This document shows, piece after piece, positions 11,895-19,974 of a stretch of DNA of 19,974 nt (the first letter of the stretch is position 1; each line of letters opens with the position of its first letter). The notes beneath the pieces are model-generated. The model saw only the letters and a program-made list of their open reading frames with translations, did no database searches and was not told the DNA's origin. The DNA is from Gryganskiella cystojenkinii. Its lineage: Eukaryota; Mortierellomycota; Mortierellomycetes; Mortierellales; Mortierellaceae. The DNA lies in the NCBI GenBank assembly GCA_015852425.1, contig JAAAIG010000692.1, positions 778-20,751 on the forward strand, given 5' to 3'. Both the position numbers and the translations under genes were made by a program.

Positions 11895-14510
11895 ATGCAG
11901 ACGCCACAACAGCAACAACAATTTCAGCAGCATCTCCAGCAGCAACAGCAAAGAGCTTCAGCAATGCAAGCAGCGGCAGCAGCAGCAGGACGTATGCCCA
12001 ACGGACGACATGGTTCCTTTGAAATGAGTAACGTTCTCAGATCTAATCAGAAAAAGAGAAAGCGCACGCGCCTTCCTTTTCAGTCTTTTGTTGCTGCTGT
12101 TATGCGCATATGAAGGACAGAGGATCTGATCCACACCCCTTCCTCCCTTCGTACCATCTCTCCCTTCATCCGAATTTATAGGCCAACCAAGTCAAGGCTG
12201 GGGATACGGGTCAGGGCCATTGCAAGGAATGAACCAGGCCAGGCCACCCATGTCAGGATTTCCAAACATGATGCAATCATCCATGCTCCAACAACAACAG
12301 CAGACGCATTCACATCCATCTCATCAACAACAACAAGAGATTTTGGACATGTCGGATTTTCCAGCGCTCGGAAGTGCCAACAATGCCTCCTCCAACCCTG
12401 GTCTCTCTGCGGCCAGTTATGCAAGTACAGCAGGAACCCTGACCAGCTCGAATGCCTCCTCAGCAGCGAACCTCTTGTCTCAAGAGTTTAGCATAGAGGA
12501 CGATTTCCCGGCCTTGCCAGGTGCAAGACCCAACTCTGCGGGATCCTCAAGTCGACAGTTCAATGCGATGCAACAACAACAGCTCCACCAACAAAATTCG
12601 TCAAGGTCTCAGCAAGAAAGGCAGCAACAACAACATCATGCCTCTCAGCAGCAACAAGGCCAACAAGGACAACAACATTTGTCTCAATTGGATGGGATTG
12701 GTGCGTTCTCATCGTTATTGAACCCTTCATCTGGATCGCAGATGCAGTCGATGCAGCTCCAGCAACAACTAGCAAACGATTTGATGTTCCAGCAGCAACA
12801 ACAGCACCAACAGCAAATGCTGCACCTCAATGGTACTGTCCGTCATCGAAGAACAAAAAAAAGGGCTTTCGACTTTCTTATTTCGGCATAATTTTGTTGT
12901 CAGTGTGGAGAAACGATAGACGCCGGCGTTGACGCTTCTTTTCCTTTCTTTCTGTTTTTAACTCTTGTTTAAACAGGTTCCCACTCACCGCTGAACTCCC
13001 ATATCGCCAGCTCTCCAAGCGATATAGGAAAGGCCACCAAGGTAATACTTTGGGATCCGTTTCTATTTAATTTCCGTGGAAATCATCCCGTTTGGATACA
13101 CTCGCCCCCGACCCGATCTTGATCTCTTTGATGGAGTGAACTAACAGTGTGTATGCTTTTTTCATCTCTCTTTCCCCTTATACAGAGCTATGCGACAAAA
13201 GCCAGCAATGGATCAGGATCGGGGCTCTTTTCATCATCGCTTAACAGCCCCCTTTCTTCCGCCTCACCAGCAACAACAGCATCTTCAACGGCTGCACCAA
13301 CAACGGTCGCATCTCTCACTGGATCGACAACGCTATCGGCCTCTACAACGTCAAACGCCTCGTCTTCCTCAAGGCCAAACGATGCCTCCTCCACCGGTGC
13401 CGCACCCAAGGATTCTCAGGCACCAGGTTCAACAGCAGCAGCAGCAGTAGGAACAGCCGGTGCTTCAAGTCTGGAGAGTCATGATCGGTTCGGTCTTTAT
13501 GGCATGCTCGGTGTGATCCGTATGGCGGACCAGGACTCGACCACGTTGACACTCGGACGGGATTTGACCACTCTTGGACTCAGCTTGAACTCTGCAGAGT
13601 ATGTCATTGCTCTTTTTTTCGATTTTTTTTTTTTTTTTTTCATACTGCCCCGCCATTTGGATTTGAAATATTCGCAGAAAAAAACTAACCGGAGCGAGAG
13701 TTTTTTTTTTATTGTTTTCTTTTATGCGTGTGTCTCGTTCGTCTCATCAGCCCACTTTACGGAACTTTTGCTTCGCCGTGGTTCGAAGTCCCAGCCTCGT
13801 CGGATGTTGAGGCCGAGTTCCATGTCCCGACCTGTTATAACGTACAACCGCCTCCTTCTGCACAGGCAAAACTCAGTTCGGTCCTGGACGAGACTCTGTT
13901 CTACATGTTTTATTCCATGCCTCGCGACACATTGCAGGACGCCGCTGCTGCAGAGTTGTACAACCGTCATTGGCGCTATCATAAGGAACTTCGGTTGTGG
14001 CTCATGAAGGATCAGAGTTCGGAACAATCCAAGACCCCAACATTTGAACGAGGCAGTTATATCTTTTTCGACCCCAATTCTTGGGAAAAGGTCAAGAAGG
14101 ATTTCATTGTCATGTACGATGCTCTCGAGGAACGTCGCCAGGCCCCCACGAATGCATCAGCGACGACGCTTCAGGCGAATGGAAGCAGTGGTGTCAATGG
14201 ATCGACGACGCCTTCCAGTAACGTCAGCGGTAGTGGCGTGAACGGGTTGGCGGACGGAAATGGTGCACACGCTGGATTGCTGAGCAACTTGAACATGACG
14301 GCGTCCACGGCCGGATCGACGTTGGGAGGTCAACAGAGCCTCAAGCAGTCGGGTCTTTCTCAGAACTTTCAGATGCAACAACAGCAGCAACAACAGCAGC
14401 AAAGACAGCAACAGCAGCAGCAACAGCATCAAAAGTCGTTGCACATGATGAACCATGGTCTCTTTGCACCCAACAGCAACCATGGATTCCAGGGTGTCAA
14501 GCCACAGTAA
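11895..14510 (+). CDS. NOT2: CCR4-NOT complex subunit NOT2 (CNOT2), five exons
   Basis: Exons are 11895-12027, 12182-12832, 12977-13041, 13186-13598 and 13751-14510. Introns are 154, 144, 144 and 152 nt, all GT-AG and frame-preserving. The product is 673 residues. The N-terminal half is low-complexity and Gln/Ala/Ser-rich. It carries two short repeats of the DFPALG/P type (MSDFPALG, EDDFPALPG), which are characteristic of NOT2. The conserved C-terminal NOT box (NOT2/3/5 family) spans about residues 381-546: RFGLYGMLGVIRM, LTTLGLSLNSADPLYGTFASPW, then ETLFYMFYSMPRDTLQ, AAAELYNRHWRYHKELRLWL and GSYIFFDPNSWEKVKKDFIVMYDALEE, listed with gaps between blocks. NOT2 pairs with NOT3/5 and docks on the NOT1 C-terminus to form the NOT module for mRNA deadenylation and repression. 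Here a further ~127 residues follow the NOT box, Gly/Ser/Asn-rich and then poly-Gln at about 629-650; family members usually end at the box. Confidence 0.95.
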
Positions 14511-14796
14511 AAAGGAAGGGAAAGCCATCGTTCTCACTCAGCCAAAGGCGGAGGGAAAGAGATATGATCGAGGTTGGAGCTCGGTTGGTCGAGAGTAGTA
14601 GTAGTACTAGTAGTGCTGGTACGTTTTAGTTTAAGGAGTCAGAATTCGCTGTTGTTTGTAGTAGTATTTTTCTTTTTTTGTATTGCTACCCCCTACCCCT
14701 CCCTTGTATGCTTTTCTTCACTTGTTTTTAATTCGGTTCTTTTCTCTTTTTCAATACACCGTTTTTCTTTATCATCTTTATCTATGAAGGTTGCGT

Positions 14797-14823
14797 GTGG
14801 GTGGGTGGGTGGGTGGGTGGGTG
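14797..14823 (+). repeat. (GGGT)n microsatellite with G-quadruplex potential
   Basis: Six GGG runs start at 14799, 14803, 14807, 14811, 14815 and 14819, each separated by a single T. Single-base loops are the most favourable arrangement for a parallel G-quadruplex. The G-rich strand is the NOT2 sense strand, about 290 nt after its stop, so it could form in the NOT2 3' UTR if the transcript extends that far. Confidence 0.9.
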
Positions 14824-14892
14824 TGTTGTATTTCTTGTACAATGTAAAGTAAGGAAGGAAGTCTTCATCGGGACTGTGTCTGTCGTTGTTGT

Positions 14893-14898
14893 TTTATT
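14893..14898 (-). terminator. AATAAA signal abutting the stop codon of the membrane-protein gene
   Basis: On the - strand AATAAA begins one nucleotide after the TAG stop at 14902-14900. If used, the 3' UTR would be only about 20-40 nt. It may instead be incidental in this CAA-rich tail. Confidence 0.45.
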
Positions 14899-14899
14899 G

Positions 14900-17800
14900 C
14901 TATTGTCGTTGTTGTTGTTCTGGTTGCTGTTGTTGACTCTTCCGAGGAGGATTTTCGGACCCAGGAGTGGCAAGATCGACTATACTCCAGTGCGAGGACG
15001 CGGCGACGATCTCTTGTGGACGATAACCGGTTTCATCGCCTTCTTCTTCCGACTTGAATTCGGTCTTGGGACCCATGGAACTGGTCGGCAGTCGAAAATC
15101 TTCTCCACCTCCTCGCAAAGTCGATGCTGTACCGGTGATACCACTGGGTCTTGCGGCTGGTGGCGGTTGCAAAGAGGGTCTTCTCGGGTCGCGTTGGAAA
15201 CTCGGTCGGTCTTGAGGGTGGTGTGTTGGGGGTCGCATCAGGAAAGCGTACTGGTTTGTTTGGTTGTTGTGAACACTGCTGTTGAGGTTATTATCGTTCC
15301 CGACTCCTCCTCCGACTCCTCCACCGCTGCCACCAACACTGGGATTGACAGACTGCAACAGTTCGGACCGCCATGGGTTCTTTTTGGTCCACTGTCGTAA
15401 AAAGACACGGTCAATGACAATGAAAACAATGATCAATATGGCCCAACCAGCTGCGATCCAGGCCAACATGACTTTTGGACCACCACCAACCGTCCAGGCG
15501 TGCCCCATCTTTAAATGGGGCGCCATGACCCACTTGCCACCGATCCTCTCTCCCTGGAGTGCTCCACCTCCGTTTCCTTTCCCTTCCAGGCCATGACCAT
15601 GGTTTCCTGTCGGTTCCGGGGACGGACAAAGCAGTGCGACCAACAAGGATGCATACATCACACACGAGAATGAGAACGTTCTCCAATAATTGATCTTGTT
15701 CCAATAACAGGGTTTCATCCGGATTGTATAACAGGCCATCGCGAGCATGATTGCGATTGAGACCAGACCTCGGAACCGTCTTTGTGCGGGCGACTGGATC
15801 AAGAGAAAATCGACCGCAAGTAAAAGACCGAGGTTCTTGAGGACGGCGACCCCGTTGGGTCTAAAACAAATCTCACCCTTGGCGGGGACACGTTCGAACG
15901 AGGTTAAAAAAACCATGAAGAGCAAGTATGCAAGTGTATAAGCGAGGAGACTTGCGGCCAGGTATAAAGAAGGTCGGACCTGGGGTCCTGTGCAAAGCAA
16001 GGATTGTGCGGGTGGGGAACTGACGGTTGAGGCTGGGTCCAGTAACGTCAAGACGATGGAATGGAGGATCGAGGAAGGGTGGAGTGGGGGGCCATGTCCT
16101 TCACGACGGGCTTGGTCCTCTTGTTGCGCGTGTCGTTCGTGTGCATAGGCGTGTATTGCTTGGGATTGACAAGAGGCTGAGGAGAGAAACGTACTCAGGA
16201 TAGGAAGATACAATATACTCTAGAAAAGCAGAACGGCAAGAGAAGGCGAGTCAGTACATCCTTTGATTTTCAACAACATACGGAGCAGCTTTCAAGTATA
16301 TAAAGAAGGGTGTGTCTACACTTACGACAACAGGTATAAAACAACTAATCCAACCAACACTGATCGCACCCCAATGCGGTTTACCCTCCCGTCGAAGTCG
16401 TCGACATCGTCGATTCCATCCATGTATCGACAGCGCCACGACCCAACCCAGGATCACGACCGTGAAACAGGACCAGAACCGTAACAGGTACCAATCATGC
16501 GTGTTAATAGAAGGCTGAAGTCCCAAACTGTTGACGACCTGCATCACAATATCACCATCGTTACCGACGTCCTTGCTGGTGGTTGTAGTTGGGGAGGGAG
16601 ATGCTAAAGATGTTGATGTTCCAGTATTGGACTCTTTGGTGTCTTTTAAACCTCCAATCGCAGTTGAGACATTCCCGACCGCTTGAGCGACGACGGCGAC
16701 GTTGGCACTCGCGACCGCGGCGGCTTGAACGATATGATCCCGGATTTTTTCTAGGCTTTTTTGTGCTTGTCCGGTGGCCATGGAACTGTTGGCCAACAGG
16801 GCTGTGATGTTGGGTAACCAAGCCGGCAAGTTGTCAGAGATCCATTCCATCGGGACCTTGGATTCTTGGATCCAGGGTGTCGTCGCGGCAGTCGCGTTAT
16901 CGAGCATCGGCATGTTCTCGAGCCAGTCGATCGCCTGTTGTTTCTGACTGAGTTCCAAAGTTGTCTCATTTGCAGTCGCGTTCTCGATTAAGGATGTTGA
17001 ATTGGCGCTGTTGAGATTGAAACCGAACAGGGTCGTGTTCCCAAAGGACAATTTGCCGTCCCCGTAATGTAATCCGTCTGTAGATGACGATTCTTGGTGT
17101 TGTTTATCCGCTGTCGTGGCTACGGTCCGGAATGCGTTCAGTACATCTTTTGCACTCTCGTACACGGTACTGGTCTTGGCGGCCTGGTTATAAAACTCCA
17201 TGAGTTCTCGTAACGGGAACGAAAACAGTTGCAAGAACTCGATGATGACGATCCCGACTTGGAGATAGTTGAACCAGGCGAGGAAGGACATGGTCCTGAA
17301 ATCCGGTGTGTCATCGTCATCATCGTTCTCGTCATCTCCGTCGTGGATCTCGGTCTTGTGGACACTAGGTCTCTCCTTGATAGCCGTGTTATTGAGAGAT
17401 GAAGGTGAGTCCTTGGGTGGCACTGGCGGAGGAAAAGCGTCGGTCTCAAATGTGGCCCAGGGGGCCGTGGCCTTTGAGATCTCGTCGTATCCTGCATCCT
17501 CAAAATAACCTCGGGACGCGATCCCCGAAACTTCATGATCACCACTTTCCATGGCCTTGGTCCCTTGTCCGGTTGCTGCGCCGTATTCCTCGTCTTGGCT
17601 CATGGGGGCCGAGACCGATGCTACAACTGGCGCCATCGCTGCTCCCTTCCTGATCATGTCGAGCTGCAATGTGTCGCCCTGCATCAATTCTTTTTCGTAT
17701 TGACGCCTCCTACCATAGACTCGTTGCCGAACCAAGAGGTACCCATTAATGCCCACGACAAAGATAAATATCCCATGCTCCATCAACTGGTCCTCGAAAT

Positions 17801-18575
17801 CCTTGATCCCCAACGCGATCTTCATAACATGTGTCATGATGCTATCCATCAGACTGTCTCCCTCCTCTTGATCGAACGTCCAGGGTGTTTCTTCTGCCGA
17901 GGGACGATTGTTCTGGACCGCAATGTTGGCACCGAGGATGAGGGCTATCCCGGTAAAGACACAGGCGATCATGCACCAACCCACGACAAACTCCCAGAGT
18001 CGTTCACCATCCAGTTCGTCCGAGGGACGCTTCTTTTTCTTGCGGGTACTTGATGAGGATCCGTCCCCGTGATGATGTTCGTCCAGGACGGCGCCTCCCA
18101 TATCGACAGCATGTGTTCCTGGTCCTCCTATCGAACTCGGATAATGACTCGTCGTGGTCGGTTCCATCTGGAGTTCGTTGTTGGTCCGATCGAGCCGCTG
18201 TCGTTGATGCCGTCTCCAGATCTCGTCCATCGTGGCTTCTTCATCGGTTTCGTCCTCATTCTCATGATCACGATCCTCCCGAGATCGGACACCACCTCTA
18301 CCACGACCATGAGAGCGATGTTGTCTTGACCGAAGTTTTTTGCGTTGGTGATTCCTCCGTCGACAGGGACGGAGTCCATCGAGGACACAAGTTGCTTGGG
18401 CAGCCATGGTGTCGACCAGTTGGTCGGCTTCACTTTGGGCTTTGAGCCATAGGGTGAGTCGTTGTGATACAGGTGTGAATCGATGACTGATAAATATGTA
18501 GAGGAGAAAAGCAGCGAGGAGAAAAAAGACGACGATGAAGAATAATAATATCGTCAGGGCGGATGTTTCCATCAT
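14900..18575 (-). CDS. large polytopic membrane protein of unknown function, two exons
   Basis: Exons 18575-16326 and 16219-14900 are joined across a 106-nt intron (GTAAGTGT donor, TTTTCTAG acceptor, phase 0). The join runs through a hydrophobic segment and gives 1189 residues. About 11 hydrophobic segments are visible: 5-30, 194-220, 266-284, 430-453, 697-718, 735-765, 835-857, 874-891, 900-916, 932-948 and 999-1023. Between segments 1 and 2 is an Arg/His-rich then acidic stretch (70-190). Between 3 and 4 lie a PPPVPP run and a D/E cluster (411-425), cytoplasmic-like. The 454-696 loop carries eight N-glycosylation sequons and probably faces the lumen or cell exterior. The tail (1024-1189) is Gly/Pro/Gln-rich. 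I do not recognise the family; a transporter or receptor cannot be claimed. The start could be either Met of the MM pair (18575 or 18572). An in-frame ATG at 18761 would add 62 residues that look like leader. Confidence 0.85.
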
Positions 18576-19092
18576 CGTTACTTTGAGATAAAAATATTTG
18601 TTAGAGGAAGAAAATGATTTGCAGTTTGTGGGTTGCTGACGTAGGAGAGGAAGTGTGAGTATGAGACGTGGATTGTTAGGGTTATAACGATGATAGAAGA
18701 GGAGCAAAACAAAGAGTGTGTGTGAAAAAGGGGTTTCCTCAGGCTCATAACAAAAAAGCAAAAAAAATCTGTTCCTGTCCCGATCCGCTGTAGTCAGGAA
18801 AGAGTGGAATAGAAAGGTCGTTCATTTGCTTAGATGCTTGCAGGGGAGAAAGAGGAGACAAAGGAGAAATAATGGCATCCCTCGAGAATCCATTCTCAAA
18901 CCGTTGTGCAGGTGTGGCACAGCTGCGTGTTTTTGCCGAGTATGCACGGACATGAGGTGCATTTAGCGAACATAAAATCCTCAGTAAACTCAAAATAAAA
19001 AAAAAGTCGTTTTCAAAAAAAAAAGAACACAAAAGCGTTAAAACTTCAATGTTTTCATGTAATGCTCGTGGACTCGACACTCCATCGATCCT
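18576..19092. promoter_or_regulatory. region upstream of the membrane-protein gene
   Basis: The - strand leader is A/T-rich with short homopolymers (A9 and A10 runs on + near 18998 and 19015). It separates the membrane-protein gene from the degenerate ORF on the right. I see no gene or clear regulatory motif. A - strand open frame at 19080-18745 has no family character. Confidence 0.4.
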
Positions 19093-19799
19093 ATGAACTC
19101 GTCCATGAACGACACTGGACTCGGCGATAACTCAATGACTTCCTCGTCCTCGTCGTCCAAAGGGAACCAGGTTAACGACGCGCCATCGAATATTAACAAC
19201 GCGATGCAACAGCAGATCAACAACAACTCAATACAATAGTTCAGCAACAACCCGATGCAGCAGCATTTTAATACCGACTCCATGCAGCACTGCTTCAATC
19301 AAAACTCAATGTCACCCAGTTCTAACAACGCGAACCATGCCATCACAACAATGACAACAGCCATCTCAACTCAATGCAGCCCAACGATTCCCACAACAAT
19401 AATTCTCCGTCCGCGCCTCAGAATAATAATATGACACTACAACGCCTTCCCATTCAACTGAATCACTCCAACCACCCTTCTCCACCTTGGTCAACCTCCA
19501 GTCATGGGACTTCTGTCGCCAGCACCTTTATTTATGTTGGATCTTCCGAAGGGGGGGGTAGTTCTTTGTCCCCAACGTCCCACAGCGTTAACCAACGGCC
19601 TTTGCTGCCAAACATTCGACCAAGACCGTCGTCTGCTTCTGCTCAAAAACTTAGTGGTGCAGTTTCTGAAATAAATTTGACATCTCTTACTGCAAGTCCC
19701 ACATGCCGACAAGACTCACGTTTTAGAAGTCCAGCTGCTGAGAAGGGGAATCTGGTGTGGATGAGCTCATCGTCATATTGCTGTTTCGCAGTTGCTTGA
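19093..19799 (+). pseudogene. degenerate Asn/Gln/Ser-rich reading frame (stop plus frameshift)
   Basis: From the ATG at 19093 the frame encodes 48 residues of Ser/Asn/Gln/Met-rich sequence (poly-Ser, then NNAMQQQINNN) and meets TAG at 19237-19239. The same composition resumes directly after the stop in the same frame (FSNNPMQQHF, then MQHCFNQNSM) to about 19340. It then continues in a different frame (NNDNSHLNSMQPN, then Ser/Pro-rich) to a stop at 19797-19799. One premature stop and one frameshift in otherwise coherent sequence suggest a decaying gene, perhaps the low-complexity part of a regulatory protein. No folded domain is visible. The final ~75 nt overlap the opposite-strand gene and are probably not part of it. 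Alternatives are an assembly error or chance CAA-rich DNA. Confidence 0.5.
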
Positions 19800-19974
19800 A
19801 CTTTGAAACTGCAGACACCAGGGTGCTCACTTTCTTGCCTGCAACCTGGAGTGTCATCAGTGGTTCTGGGTCGCCTACAGCTCCGCGCTGTTGTAGTAGC
19901 TTCATATTAATCCTGTCCAATCCTCGTACGTCTTGAAGATATGTGTCTGACACAGCAAGTCTGTCATGTGCCGA
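19723..19974 (-). CDS. 3' end of an unidentified gene leaving the right edge
   Basis: An uninterrupted - strand frame runs from the window edge to a TAA stop at 19725-19723, giving the last 83 residues of a protein. It has a mixed, globular-looking composition with no low-complexity bias at first (VSDTYLQDVRGLDRIN, then LMTLQVAGKKVSTLVSAVSKF) and ends in a Ser/Thr-rich tail. It contrasts with the compositional open frames nearby and is probably a real terminal exon. I do not recognise the family. It is truncated by the window, so an upstream splice site or start cannot be assessed. Confidence 0.55.
   Translation of the reverse strand, partial: SAHDRLAVSDTYLQDVRGLDRINMKLLQQRGAVGDPEPLMTLQVAGKKVSTLVSAVSKFKQLRNSNMTMSSSTPDSPSQQLDF

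Larger units (their letters stand above)
14511..14899. other. convergent 3' intergenic region
   Basis: The gap lies between the NOT2 stop and the stop of the convergent membrane-protein gene. It holds a T-rich stretch (about 14660-14770) and the GGGT microsatellite. A polyadenylation signal for the - strand gene lies at its right edge. No gene is visible. Confidence 0.6.

Noticed and set aside
14795..15400. 201-codon plus-strand ORF with a hydrophobic start
   Set aside because: Its Val/Leu-rich start is the GTT-rich antisense of the Gln tail of the membrane-protein gene, and the rest is antisense to that gene's exon 2.
19038..19298. 86-codon minus-strand Cys/Leu-rich ORF
   Set aside because: Its odd Cys/Leu composition is the antisense of the CAG/AAC-rich degenerate plus-strand frame, which is the more coherent reading.

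Overview
The window looks like nuclear DNA from a filamentous fungus, most likely an early-diverging lineage such as Mortierellomycotina/Mucoromycota. The genes are eukaryotic, with spliceosomal GT-AG introns of about 94-343 nt. Coding regions are rich in CAA/CAG (Gln) tracts, and C/T-rich leaders and homopolymer or triplet microsatellites fill the non-coding DNA. The products include a Fus3/Kss1-type MAP kinase, CCR4-NOT subunit NOT2, the gamma-tubulin ring cofactor MOZART1 and a UPF0598 (C8orf82-like) protein. Species assignment is inference.

Layout, left to right. (1) 277-6100 (+): a two-exon gene for a 1909-residue coiled-coil and largely disordered protein of unknown function. (2) 6516-8495 (-): a six-exon gene for a 352-residue TEY-type MAP kinase. 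(3) 8496-9553: a divergent intergenic region with a long polypurine tract, C10 and T19 homopolymers and a duplicated ~52-bp element. (4) 9554-10499 (+): a two-exon UPF0598 gene with a mitochondrial-type N-terminus. (5) 10618-11184 (-): a four-exon MOZART1 (MZT1) gene whose exons are all too short to show as open frames; I recovered it by joining splice sites. (6) 11895-14510 (+): the five-exon NOT2 gene, with an unusual Gln-rich tail after the NOT box. (7) 14900-18575 (-): a two-exon gene for a 1189-residue polytopic membrane protein with a heavily N-glycosylatable loop. (8) 19093-19799 (+): a broken Asn/Gln/Ser-rich reading frame that looks like a pseudogene. (9) 19723-19974 (-): the 3' end of a gene leaving the right edge.

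Genes alternate in orientation as convergent and divergent pairs, and 3' ends lie close together. They do not form a functional cluster: signalling (MAPK), mRNA decay/transcription (NOT2), microtubule nucleation (MZT1) and mitochondrial functions are ordinary chromosomal neighbours. I saw no mobile element, CRISPR array, rRNA or tRNA gene, and nothing that amounts to a clearly new multi-gene system. The most useful discoveries are the hidden MZT1 gene with a poly-Gln N-terminus, the NOT2 tail, the duplicated promoter element, a six-run G-quadruplex motif and the decaying gene at the right edge. All splice models were derived by hand from frame continuity, GT-AG sites and, where the family is known, from remembered family sequence.
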